The notes below the pieces were generated by a model. The model was not told the DNA's origin, did no database searches, and was given only the letters and a program-made list of their open reading frames with translations. From AP-15 sp963846635 (lineage in GTDB: Bacteria > Pseudomonadota > Alphaproteobacteria > ATCC43930 > CGMCC-115725): DNA of 64,000 nt. The stretch spans positions 1-64,000 of the forward strand of contig CAWJXM010000010.1 of the NCBI GenBank assembly GCA_963846635.1, given 5' to 3'. The translations under genes and the position numbers were made by a program. This document shows, piece after piece, positions 53,594-62,224 of this stretch. Each line of letters opens with the position of its first letter. Position 1 is the first letter of the stretch.

Positions 53594-54643
53594 ATGCGCG
53601 GCGTGGTGTTTACGGGTGAGCGCGAAATCGAGCTGATGGAGTTTCCGGACCCCACCCCGGGTCCGGGCGAGGTCGTCGTCGAAATGAAGGCTTCGGGCAT
53701 GTGCGGCAGCGATCTGCACCAATACCGCCGGCCGAAATCGGGGGGACAAGCGATTGGTGGTCTGCCGGTCAACCCCGACCCGGTCATCGGCGGCCACGAG
53801 CCTTGCGGCGTCGTCGCCGCGGTCGGCCCGGGAGTGAGCGACAAGCAGGCCAGGGTCGGCCAGCGCGTCATGGTGCACCATTACAAGGGCTGCACCGTAT
53901 GCAGCCATTGCCGCTCGGGCTGGTCGCAGCTGTGCCAGGAAGAGCCGGTTTTGGTTTACGGCAACAACGCGCATGGCGGGCACGCCCGCTATCTGAAGGT
54001 GCCCGCCTTCACCCTCGTGCCGCTGGACGACGAGTTGTCGTTCGCGGCGGGGGCCGCGATCTCGTGCGGCACCGGCACCGCCTATGGCGCGTTGCGCCGG
54101 CTCAATCTCTCCGGCAACGACACGATCGCGCTGTTTGGCCAGGGGCCGGTCGGATTGTCGGCGACCCAGCTCGCCGCGGCGATGGGCGCCCGCGTGATCG
54201 CGCTCGATGTCAGCCCCGAGCGATTGGAGCGCGCCAAGGAATTCGGCGCCTGGGAGACGGTCAACCCGCGCTCCAACGACCCGATCGGCGCGATCAAGGA
54301 TCTGACCCATGGCGGCGCCGATTTCACGCTCGACACGTCGAGCCAGCCTGAGGGCCGCATCGCCGCGGTGCGCAGCGCCAAGGTGTGGGGCACCGTCTGC
54401 TTTGTCGGCGAGCGCAACAACGTGACGATCGATGTCAGCCCCGACATGCTGCGCAAGCAGTTGACGATCGTCGCGTCATGGACCTTCTCCTGGCAGGGCC
54501 AAGCCGAATGCGCGAAGTTCTGTGTCGAGCGCAAGGTCGATGTCGACCGCCTGTTCACGCATCAATGGAAGCTCGACCAGGCCGAGGAAGCCTACCGGCT
54601 GTTCGACACCCAGACTACCGGCAAAGGCGTGTTCCTGATGTGA
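53594..54643 (+). CDS. Zinc-dependent alcohol dehydrogenase (medium-chain)
   Basis: 349 residues from ATG 53594 (GGAGGAAGCG just upstream; an in-frame GTG at 53582 is less likely). The catalytic zinc motif is GMCGSDLHQYR with GGHEPCGVV. The structural zinc lobe is CTVCSHCRSGWSQLC. The cofactor fold has LFGQGPVGLSATQLAAAMGARVIALD. The last residue of strand 2 is Asp, favouring NAD. It oxidises an alcohol or polyol; threonine- or sorbitol-dehydrogenase-like substrates are possible. It is followed 83 bp later by the multi-GAF kinase on the same strand. Confidence 0.92.
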   Translation: MRGVVFTGEREIELMEFPDPTPGPGEVVVEMKASGMCGSDLHQYRRPKSGGQAIGGLPVNPDPVIGGHEPCGVVAAVGPGVSDKQARVGQRVMVHHYKGCTVCSHCRSGWSQLCQEEPVLVYGNNAHGGHARYLKVPAFTLVPLDDELSFAAGAAISCGTGTAYGALRRLNLSGNDTIALFGQGPVGLSATQLAAAMGARVIALDVSPERLERAKEFGAWETVNPRSNDPIGAIKDLTHGGADFTLDTSSQPEGRIAAVRSAKVWGTVCFVGERNNVTIDVSPDMLRKQLTIVASWTFSWQGQAECAKFCVERKVDVDRLFTHQWKLDQAEEAYRLFDTQTTGKGVFLM

Positions 54644-54726
54644 ACCCACTCTTGTCGGCATCGATGTACGGGTGACAAATGGCTGCACCGTTTTAGGCAA
54701 CAACCGAGCTTGACGGAGCCTGCTCG

Positions 54727-55863
54727 ATGCCTCCCAGCGAGCTAGCAGATCTGCCCCAATCGGTCGCCGAACTCCAGCGCCAACTCGACGAACTCGCCGC
54801 CGAGCTGCGGGAGCGCACCGCCGAGCGCGATGAGGCGCTGGCGCGAGAGGCGGCGATCGCGGAGGTATTGCAGGTCATCAACTGCTCCCCCGGCGAGCTC
54901 GCTTCGATATTCGACGCGATCGTCGAAAAGGCGCATGCACTATGCGGCGCCGCCTATGGCAGTTTGCAGCTGTGGGACGGCCAGATGTTCCGCGGGGTCG
55001 CAATGCGCGGCTTCCCGGACGCAATGGTCGAGGCGCTACGGCGGGGCTACAGCCCGGGGCCCAACCATCCGTGCCGTCTCCTGCTCGACGGGGAGCGCAT
55101 TGTCCACTGCGCGGATATGGCGGCGGTAGACGATCCGGTTACGCGAGAGGGCGCCAAACTCAGCGGCATCCGGACCGTCCTTTATGTGGCACTGCGCAAG
55201 GATGACGTCTTGCTCGGGCAAATCGTCGCTGGCCGACAGCAAGTGCAACCCTTCACCGCAAAAGAGATCGCTTTGATCGAAAATTTCGCGGCGCAGGCGG
55301 TGATCGCGATCGAGAACGCGCGGCTGCTCGGCGAATTGCGCGAGCGCACGCGCGACCTCGAAGAGGCGCTCGAATACCAGACCGCGACCAGCGATGTGCT
55401 GAGGGTCATCAGCGGCTCGGTATTCGACCTCGAACCGGTCCTGAAAACCGTCGTTTCGACCGCGATCCGGCTGTGCCGAGCGGACGAGGCGGTGATCTAC
55501 CGCAATATCGACGGCGAATACCGCTGGGCGGCCGGCAAATCGCTTGCGCCGGAATACGAGCGCATCGAGCGCGAGGTGCAGATCCGCCCCGGCACCGGTA
55601 CCCTGGTCGGCCGCGCGGCCTTGGATGGGCAAACCGTCAATATCCTGGATGCCTGGACCGATCCGCTTTACGAGGCGAAGGACGACGCCCGCATCGGCGG
55701 TGTCCGTACCATGCTCGGCGTGCCGTTGCTACGCGACGGCAGCCGATCGCGGTCATCGGCCTGGCCCGCCGGCGCGTCGAGGCCTACACCGAGAAAGAGA
55801 TCGAACTGGTCCGCACCTTCGCCGACCAGGCGGTCATCGCAATGGAGAATGCGCGGCTGCTGA
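54727..55863 (+). CDS. Multi-GAF histidine kinase, 5' module (GAF1-GAF2), frame lost near 55742
   Basis: ATG 54727 begins MPPSELADLPQSVAELQRQLDEL, a coiled coil, then the module linker LAREAAIAEVLQVINCSPGEL. GAF1 covers about residues 60-190 (AYGSLQLWDGQMFRGVAMRG...RTVLYVALRKDD, FAAQAVIAIENARLL). The linker LRERTRDLEEALEYQTATSDVLRVIS follows. GAF2 covers about 235-340 (DEAVIYRNIDGEYRW...GVRTMLGVPLLRDGS). One missing C near 55742 (AGCCGATC) shifts the frame and the written protein ends in junk at 55863. The correct continuation, PIAVIGLARRRVEAYTEKEIELV, is in the next frame. This is the 5' piece of a gene that originally ran to about 60170. Confidence 0.82.
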   Translation: MPPSELADLPQSVAELQRQLDELAAELRERTAERDEALAREAAIAEVLQVINCSPGELASIFDAIVEKAHALCGAAYGSLQLWDGQMFRGVAMRGFPDAMVEALRRGYSPGPNHPCRLLLDGERIVHCADMAAVDDPVTREGAKLSGIRTVLYVALRKDDVLLGQIVAGRQQVQPFTAKEIALIENFAAQAVIAIENARLLGELRERTRDLEEALEYQTATSDVLRVISGSVFDLEPVLKTVVSTAIRLCRADEAVIYRNIDGEYRWAAGKSLAPEYERIEREVQIRPGTGTLVGRAALDGQTVNILDAWTDPLYEAKDDARIGGVRTMLGVPLLRDGSRSRSSAWPAGASRPTPRKRSNWSAPSPTRRSSQWRMRGC

Positions 55864-57351
55864 CCGAGACGCGCGAGGCTTTGGAACAGCAGACCGCGAC
55901 CGCCGAGGTATTGCAGGTCATCAATTCCTCGCCCGGCGACCTCGCGCCGGTATTCGAGGCGATGCGTCGAAAAGGCGCTGCACCGCTATGTGAGGCCGAC
56001 TGCGCAGCGTGTAGCTGCGTGGTGGACGACGACGGGCTTTTGCACCTGGCGGCGCTTAGGAACCTGTCGCCGAGGAGCCGGCGGCATTTCTACAGCCCGG
56101 TCCCACGATCGCCGTCGCCGGTACTTCGCAAGGGTAGAGGTATCGTCGCTGGCCGACTGGTCGCAGATTGGAGACGTGCTCGCCGAACGCGATACGAGTG
56201 CGGACCATTCATGAGCTGCAGTCGGTAGCACGACACCGATCGTTTCTGGTGTCCCGCTGCGCAAGGAGTGGCGTGTTACTCGGGCGTCATCGGTCGCCGC
56301 GAGACGAGAGGTTCGATCCCTTTACCGACAAGCAGATCGCGTTGCTTGAGAATTTCGCAGCGCAGGCGGTCATCGCGATGGAGAACGCGAGGCTGTTGAC
56401 CGAGACGCGGGAGGCGTTGGAGCAGCAGACCGCGACCGCCGAGGTTTTGCAGGTCATCAATTAGCTCGCCGGGCGATCTCGCTCCTGTGTTCGATGCGAT
56501 GCTCGAAAAGGCGCACACGGCCTCTGCGGATCACTCTGGGCGCTTTTGGAGCTACATGACGGCGAGCAGCTTTCGACCGGCCGCCGTGCGCGGCCTGACG
56601 GATGCCCTCGACGAATTCGTGCGCTCAGAGTTCGAGCCACTGGAGGTCACATTCGTTAGATGCGATCACGCGCGGCGAAGCTTTCGTACATAGCAGATGT
56701 TTCTTGGAGTTGGCACGCCGGCGGCAGCGATCCACTCCGCCGTGTAGTGGCGATCGATCACGGCCGCGCTAGAACAGGACTGCGGGTGCCGCTGTGAAAA
56801 GAGGGGGCTCTAATCGGTGCAATTCGTCTTTACCGGAACGAGGTGCGCCCGTTTACGGAAAAGCAGATCGCGCTTGTGCAGAATTTTGCGACGCAGGCGG
56901 TGATCGCAATGGAGAACGCGCGACTTTGACCGAGACGCGCGAGGCGCTGGAATACCAGACCGCGACAGCCGAGGACGTGCTAAAGGTCGTCAGCCAATCG
57001 ACCTGGCGATCTGAAGCCGGTGCTCGATACGCTGGTCGAGAAGGCGACGCGATTTTGCCGGGCCATCGGTTCTCTCAGCTTGCGACAGCATCTGCCAAAT
57101 GGTTGCCTGGTTCAGGATTACCGGAAAAAGATACAAAGAATTCCAACTGCGTAATCGATGCCGGCGCGGTACATTGGCAGGCTGGATAGTGCTGGAGCAG
57201 CGCGCCGTGCAGCTGCCGGGTTCATTCAGGCTGCGCGACAGCCTCTGCCAAATGGTTGCCTCGTTCGGTGCCGAAAAACAAATTTCCAACTGCGTACAGG
57301 CGGTCATCGCGATCGAGAACGCGCGGCTATCGACCGAACTGCGCGAAGTGA
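55743..57351 (+). other. Decayed central zone of the multi-GAF kinase gene (GAF3-GAF5)
   Basis: About 1.6 kb in which GAF modules remain recognisable only piecewise in all three frames. Linkers ENARLLTETREALEQQTATA recur at about 55845-55925 and 56375-56460 and, altered, at 56910-56980. Lesions include a T insertion making TAG at about 56462, a TGA at about 56926 after ENAR, frame changes near 55966, 56055, 56230, 56510 and 56800, and a shortened GAF5 with an internal direct repeat. In contrast, the flanking modules are nearly clean. Either the centre has truly decayed, or repeated GAF modules were misassembled here. Confidence 0.75.
57082..57296 (+). repeat. Imperfect direct repeat within decayed GAF5
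   Basis: GCGACAGCATCTGCCAAATG and onwards (57082-57153) is repeated as GCGACAGCCTCTGCCAAATG and onwards (57235-57296). Both copies run to TTCCAACTGCGTA. The repeat period is about 150 bp, and the second copy is about ten bases shorter. It does not match the usual GAF sequence at that position. Confidence 0.8.
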
Positions 57352-59811
57352 TTGGAGCAGCAAACCGCAACCGCCGAAATATTGCAGGTCATCAACAGCT
57401 CGCCGGGCAACCTCGCGCCGGTGTTCGATGCGATGATCGACAAGGCGTTAGGATTATGTGGAGCGGCTTTCGGCGTCCTTTGGACCTACGATGGAGAGCG
57501 AGTTCATGCGGCCGCGCTGCGCGGTGCACCGCCCGCGTTTGCGGAGTTTTTGACACGAGCTCCACATCCGGTTGGGCCGGACAACGCGCATGGTCGTCTG
57601 CTGGGTGGCGAGCCCTTTGTACATATTGTGGATGTCGCGGAGGATCAGGCCTATCGGTCTGGAGACCCGACCCGCCGCGCTCTTGTTGAGTTGGGTGGCG
57701 GCCGCACCCTGCTCGCGGTCCCGCTGCGCAAGGATGATACGTTTCTCGGTGACTTCGTCATCTACCGGCAGGAAGTGCGGCCGTTTTCCGAGAAGCAGAT
57801 CGCGCTGCTGCAGAACTTTGCGGCGCAGGCGGTCATCGCGATGGAGAACGCGCGGCTGCTGAACGAGTTGCGGGAGCGCACCCGCGACCTCGAAGAGGCG
57901 CTCGAATACCAGACCGCGACAAGCGACGTACTGAGGGTCATAAGCGGCTCGACCTTCGACCTCCAACCGATCTTGGAAACGGTTTGCGAGACCGCCGTCC
58001 GGCTATGCCAGGCGGATCAGGCGGCGCTCTTGCGTCGCGACGGCGAATTCATCTCATTGGCGGCGAAATTCGGTTACTCGCCCAATGCTGAAGCGCTTCT
58101 GCGGAACTATCGGCAAAAGATCGACCGCGGGCTCGTTGGCGGGCGGGCCATTCTAGAACGGCGCCCTGTCCAAATCGTCGATGCTGCCGTCGATCCGGAG
58201 CATGTGTTCCGCGAGGCCGTTGCCGTCCTCAAATCTCGCTCTGGCCTCAGCGTGCCGCTGTTGCGCGAGGGTCACCCGATTGGCGCCATCACTCTTGCGC
58301 GCTTGCGGGTCGAGCCGTTCACCGAGCGGCAGATCGATTTGGTGCGCACCTTTGCCGACCAGGCGGTCATCGCAATCGAGAATACCCGGCTGCTGACCGA
58401 ATTGCGCGAGTCATTCGAGCAGCAGCAGGCCATCGCCGAGGTCTTACAGGTCATCAACTCCTCGCCCGGAAATCTCACACCGGTGTTTGAAGCGATTCTC
58501 GAAAAGGCGCACGCGCTCTGCGAGACATCGTTTGGTGGCCTGATGATCTATGACGGGGAACGATTTCAATCGGTAGCGTTGCAAGGCGTACCGACGCGCT
58601 TCAGAGAATTCCTCGGACCGGGAATTCGCCCGGAGCCGGGAGATCCGTTTGGGCGCATGGTCGAAGGGGCCCCACTCTCACATATCCGCGACCTGTCGGA
58701 AACTGCCGCGCAATATCCGAACCACCCATTGCCGCGCTCAGCCGTCGAGCTCGGCGGTATCCGCACCTTCCTGGTGGTTCCGCTGCGCAAGGACAATGCA
58801 TTGCTTGGCGTTATCACTGCCTATCGCCAGGAAGTCCGCCCGTTCACTGACAAGCAGATTGTGCTCCTACAGAATTTCGCTTCACAGGCGGTGATCGCGA
58901 TAGAGAACGCGCGTCTCCTCGAGGAAATCCGGCAGCGGCAGGCGGAATTGCGCGTCACCTTTGACAATATGGCTGATGGGGTGGCGATGTTTGACGCCGA
59001 CTTACGGCTTGCGGCCTGGAACAGCAATTTCCAGAAAATCCTCGAGCTGCCGGATCAGTTTGTCGCCGAGCGGCCGAGTTTTGCTGACTACTTCAATTAT
59101 CTCGCCGGGCGCGGCGAGTATGCCTCCACCGATCTCGAAGCCGAACTGAGGAGCCGTCTCGACGATCCCGAGCGGGAGATGCGCTTCGAGCGCACGCGCC
59201 CCGACGGGCGGGTCATCGAGGTGCGGCGCAACCCGGTGCCATCAGGCGGCTTTGTGATGATCTACAGCGACATCACTGCCAGAAAACGCGCCGAAGCCGA
59301 AATCCGGGCCGCGCGCGACGCCGCCGAGCGGGCGCTCACCGAGCTGAAAACCGCACAGGCAAGCCTGATCCATGCCGAAAAAATGGCTTCGCTTGGCCAA
59401 TTGACCGCCGGTATCGCCCACGAAATCAAAAACCCGCTCAATTTCGTCAATAATTTCGCCGGGCTGTCGGTCGAATTGCTGGACGAACTAAAGGAGATGG
59501 CCGAGCCCGGCATCGCGACGCTCGATACGGATACCCGGGCCGAGATCGATGAGACGATCGATATGCTGACCGGCAATCTCGACAAAATCGCCGAGCACGG
59601 GCGGCGAGCCGACGGCATCGTCCAGAGTATGCTGGCGCATTCGCGCGGCACCAGCGGCGAGCGGCAGAAAATCGATCTCAACCAACTCGTCGACGAGGCG
59701 CTGAACCTCGCCTATCACGGCGCGCGCGCCCAGGATCAAACTTCAATATCACTCTCGAACGCGATTTCGCGCCGGCGATTCCTCCGGTCGAGCTGGTGCC
59801 GCAGGATATGA
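57352..59811 (+). CDS. Multi-GAF histidine kinase, 3' module (GAF6-GAF8, PAS, HisKA)
   Basis: An 819-codon open stretch from a TTG, really the continuation of the gene from 54727. GAF6 has AAFGVLWTYDGERVHAAALRG and GGRTLLAVPLRKDDTFLG. GAF7 has LCQADQAALLRRDGEFISL and RSGLSVPLLREGHPIGAI. GAF8 has SFGGLMIYDGERFQSVALQG and RTFLVVPLRKDNALLG. They are joined by linkers of the type ENARLLNELRERTRDLEEAL. A PAS domain follows (VTFDNMADGVAMFDADLRLAAWN). HisKA is GQLTAGIAHEIKNPLNFVNNF with the phosphoacceptor His. The frame breaks near 59742 (CAAACTTC, one A short of NFNITLERDFAP), so the HATPase domain is in the next entry. Confidence 0.85.
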   Translation: MEQQTATAEILQVINSSPGNLAPVFDAMIDKALGLCGAAFGVLWTYDGERVHAAALRGAPPAFAEFLTRAPHPVGPDNAHGRLLGGEPFVHIVDVAEDQAYRSGDPTRRALVELGGGRTLLAVPLRKDDTFLGDFVIYRQEVRPFSEKQIALLQNFAAQAVIAMENARLLNELRERTRDLEEALEYQTATSDVLRVISGSTFDLQPILETVCETAVRLCQADQAALLRRDGEFISLAAKFGYSPNAEALLRNYRQKIDRGLVGGRAILERRPVQIVDAAVDPEHVFREAVAVLKSRSGLSVPLLREGHPIGAITLARLRVEPFTERQIDLVRTFADQAVIAIENTRLLTELRESFEQQQAIAEVLQVINSSPGNLTPVFEAILEKAHALCETSFGGLMIYDGERFQSVALQGVPTRFREFLGPGIRPEPGDPFGRMVEGAPLSHIRDLSETAAQYPNHPLPRSAVELGGIRTFLVVPLRKDNALLGVITAYRQEVRPFTDKQIVLLQNFASQAVIAIENARLLEEIRQRQAELRVTFDNMADGVAMFDADLRLAAWNSNFQKILELPDQFVAERPSFADYFNYLAGRGEYASTDLEAELRSRLDDPEREMRFERTRPDGRVIEVRRNPVPSGGFVMIYSDITARKRAEAEIRAARDAAERALTELKTAQASLIHAEKMASLGQLTAGIAHEIKNPLNFVNNFAGLSVELLDELKEMAEPGIATLDTDTRAEIDETIDMLTGNLDKIAEHGRRADGIVQSMLAHSRGTSGERQKIDLNQLVDEALNLAYHGARAQDQTSISLSNAISRRRFLRSSWCRRI

Positions 59812-60170
59812 TGCGCGTCTTTATCAACCTGATCAGCAACGGCTTTCATGCCGCCCAACAGCGCCGGAAAGAGACAGCCGATCAAAGTTTCACGCCGGTG
59901 CTGAAAGTGGCGACGCGCGATCTCGGCGATGCCGTCGAGGTACGGGTGCGCGACAACGGCACCGGTATCCCGCCCGAACATCGCGACAAGCTGTTTCAGC
60001 CGTTTTTTACGACCAAGCCGACCGGTGAGGGGACTGGGCTCGGTCTTTCGATTAGCTACGACATCGTCACCCAGCAGCACGGCGGGACGATTGAGGTCGA
60101 CAGCGAACCCGGCGTGTTTACCGAATTCACGGTGCGTCTGCCGCGCTCGTTAAGTGAGCGCTCTGAGTAG
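59796..60170 (+). CDS. HATPase domain of the multi-GAF kinase, separated by a frameshift
   Basis: 124 residues, beginning inside the previous frame. MMRVFINLISNGFHAAQQ is the N-box, RVRDNGTGIPPEHRDKLFQPFFTTKP the G1/F boxes, and GEGTGLGLSISYDIV the G2 box. With one A restored near 59742 it follows directly on DEALNLAYHGARAQDQ of the upstream frame. Without restoration it cannot form a kinase. The stop is at 60168-60170, and the response regulator starts 127 bp later. Confidence 0.85.
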   Translation: MPQDMMRVFINLISNGFHAAQQRRKETADQSFTPVLKVATRDLGDAVEVRVRDNGTGIPPEHRDKLFQPFFTTKPTGEGTGLGLSISYDIVTQQHGGTIEVDSEPGVFTEFTVRLPRSLSERSE

Positions 60171-60296
60171 GAGACATTACCCGTTTCCAGTCGTTGCCGG
60201 GTTCGCCTCGGCATCGTCCTAAATCTGTGTGTCATGACCGGAAACAGCCGGAAACAGACCGGCTATGACGGTCAACCCCCACCCTGTAGGAGAGGC

Positions 60297-60686
60297 ATGA
60301 GCGTCAGTATCCTGATCGTCGATGACGAGCCCGATGTCGCCGAGCTGTTCCGCCAGCGCTTTCGCCGCGAGGCGCGGCAGGGCACTTATGTGCTGCATTT
60401 CGCGAACTCCGGCGAAGAGGCGCTCGCAATGCTCGCGAACGAGATCGAGCCGCAACTGATCGTGATCCTGTCCGACATCAACATGCCGGGGATGGATGGC
60501 CTCACATTGTTGCGGGAGGTCAAGCAGCGGCGCCCCGATCTGCCGGTCATAATGGTAACGGCCTATGGCGATGACGAGCGGCGCCGGCGGGCAACCGAAT
60601 ATGGCGCCGCCGAGTTTATTACCAAACCGGTCGATTTCGACCGGCTGAAGCAGCAGCTGCAGCAGCTTCCCTCGGCTACGATGTGA
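60297..60686 (+). CDS. Single-domain response regulator (CheY-like)
   Basis: 129 residues from ATG 60297 with AGGAGAGGC upstream. The receiver residues are complete: D9/D10 in ILIVDDEPD, phosphoacceptor Asp60 in VILSDINMPGMDG, Thr in MVTAYGD, and Lys in FITKPVDF. There is no output domain. It is cognate to the multi-GAF kinase just upstream. Its sequence is close to the receiver of the cyclase regulator at 26813 (DEPD..., FRRQ/FRRE..., DINMP.MDGLTLL), so the two systems look like paralogues. Confidence 0.93.
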   Translation: MSVSILIVDDEPDVAELFRQRFRREARQGTYVLHFANSGEEALAMLANEIEPQLIVILSDINMPGMDGLTLLREVKQRRPDLPVIMVTAYGDDERRRRATEYGAAEFITKPVDFDRLKQQLQQLPSATM

Positions 60687-60737
60687 CAGGGCGAGCAGCT
60701 GCAGCGATGCCGCTCCGGCCCGATCGCGCAATTCGCT

Positions 60738-61382
60738 TCAATCATCAGGCGAGCGGTTGCTCTGCAACATGATCGTGCCATAGAGCCATTCGACAGCAAC
60801 ACTCTCCCGGCTCGGATGGCGCATATCGGCAATAGAGCGGCGCGGCGACGGGTGGACGATACCAAAATGCGGGGCAGACGCCGCACCCGGAATGGACGCT
60901 CCGAACCCGGCGAGTGGGGCCCTTCCGAACAGGACGCGGAGACGATAAAGCCACACCGCGAGTGGGAATTTATCGATCGGCCGCCCCGCGCCGATCCACG
61001 CATCCATGCGTCCGGGTCCCCAATTATAGGCGGCAACCGCATCCGGCCAGTTCGCATAGCGGCGAAAGAGATGAGCCAGATAGGCGCGGCCCAATGCACG
61101 GTTTTCGAACAGGCCGAACCGGTCCCCGCCGCCGACATCAGTTGCCGCAGCAGCAGAAACCTGCATCGGGCCTTGCGGGCCCTCGGGCTCGGCGCGCCAC
61201 ATCTTGGGATCGGCGCCATGGCTCGATTCGGCGCCGTCAACGGCAAAAGCGATGCGGTCGAGCGCCGTCGCCTCGCCGGCCACCAGCGAGCCGGCGACCG
61301 CCGCAGCCGTGCTCAAGACGAAAAAGCCCGAGCCTGCAACGGCACCGATATAAGGGTGCGAACGACGGCGCCGAGCCGACAC
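60738..61382 (-). CDS. Secreted lytic transglycosylase (SLT-like)
   Basis: 214 residues. An N-terminal hydrophobic segment (AVAGSGFFVLSTAAAVAGSLVAGEATA, about 13-39) looks like a signal peptide. The SLT fold follows: catalytic Glu in AVDGAESSHGADPKMW, then EPEGPQGPMQVSAAAATDVGG, NRALGRAYLAHLFRRYANW and AVAAYNWGPGRMDAWIG. It cleaves peptidoglycan strands in the periplasm. It is the last gene of the minus-strand row containing the GrrM-type maturase (45 bp after the secreted unknown protein), so it may help the modified peptide or its exporter pass the wall. That link is inference. Confidence 0.82.
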   Translation of the reverse strand: MSARRRRSHPYIGAVAGSGFFVLSTAAAVAGSLVAGEATALDRIAFAVDGAESSHGADPKMWRAEPEGPQGPMQVSAAAATDVGGGDRFGLFENRALGRAYLAHLFRRYANWPDAVAAYNWGPGRMDAWIGAGRPIDKFPLAVWLYRLRVLFGRAPLAGFGASIPGAASAPHFGIVHPSPRRSIADMRHPSRESVAVEWLYGTIMLQSNRSPDD

Positions 61383-61427
61383 GTCGCCTCGCCGACTGTG
61401 ACCCGAGTTCAGAGCGAGGGCCCTTCC

Positions 61428-62165
61428 CTACTCCCAATAAGCGGCGATGATCGTGTTGTCGCCACTGAGCAGCAGGTTGAGGCGGTTGGGATCATGGGTG
61501 ATGCCGCGAATTCCGTGATTTGGCGGGATCCAGCGCAGGATTTTGGGAAGATCCTCCTGCCGCACGACACCCGGCGTTCCGGGTGCGGCCTGCCCGCGCT
61601 CGGCGAATTTTTTGCCGACGCAATCCCGGCAATCGTTGATCGTGATCCGCGTTCCCTGGACGCCGGGAATTTGATCGACCTCGATTGCATTCTCGGAGCC
61701 GCGCACCCGCACCCCTCTGAAGGCGTGACCCTCTTCGAGCGGAAACACCGCGCTGATCGGGACGAACCCGGTTGCCGGCTCGGTCTGCAGCGGCATCGTC
61801 GCGATGAGTTGCAGATCGAGAATACCATCGAGCGGCTTGCCGACATATGTCGGCACCAGTTCGGGCGAACTCCAACCCTGGGAGCCGACCAATCCCGTCA
61901 CCCGCACGATGTCAAGTTGTGGTTGGGTCTGGGTCCGCATGACCTCAATGCTGGTGACATAAAGCACCGGCAATTCGGTTCCGGGCTCGGCCTCGGTCGG
62001 CGAGGTCACGACCGGCAGCCCGATGTTGCCGCCCTCGTCTCCTTCCGGCGGCTGGCCGGGAGAAGTGGCCGGCGGCGGGCCCTGCGCCAAGGCGAATCCG
62101 GCAAGACCTCCTTGCAGCGCCACGCCGATCGCGAGCATGCTCAACCAGCGCACAGTCATTTTCAT
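61428..62165 (-). CDS. Secreted protein of unknown function in the Grr locus
   Basis: 245 residues with a signal peptide MKMTVRWLSMLAIGVALQ...GFALA (cleavage about 27). The mature protein begins with a Pro-rich stretch (QGPPPATSPGQPPEGDEGG), then a beta-rich domain: LPVLYVTSIEVMRTQTQPQLDIVRV, PTYVGKPLDGILDLQLIATMPL (parts), and a conserved-looking DCRDCVGKKFAERG Cys pair near 180. I do not recognise a family. It is not the GrrP-type solute-binding protein known from some Grr systems. It begins 59 bp after the maturase stop on the same strand. Confidence 0.7.
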   Translation of the reverse strand: MKMTVRWLSMLAIGVALQGGLAGFALAQGPPPATSPGQPPEGDEGGNIGLPVVTSPTEAEPGTELPVLYVTSIEVMRTQTQPQLDIVRVTGLVGSQGWSSPELVPTYVGKPLDGILDLQLIATMPLQTEPATGFVPISAVFPLEEGHAFRGVRVRGSENAIEVDQIPGVQGTRITINDCRDCVGKKFAERGQAAPGTPGVVRQEDLPKILRWIPPNHGIRGITHDPNRLNLLLSGDNTIIAAYWE

Positions 62166-62224
62166 GCAATCCTCCGGATCGACGATATTGCTTCGCCGCT
62201 AACGACGGTTTCGCCCGGCCCGCA

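Noticed and set aside
61428..62165. Identification of this gene as GrrP (solute-binding partner of Grr systems)
   Set aside because: Signal peptide and Pro-rich start do not fit a two-lobed solute-binding protein, and the size is too small.
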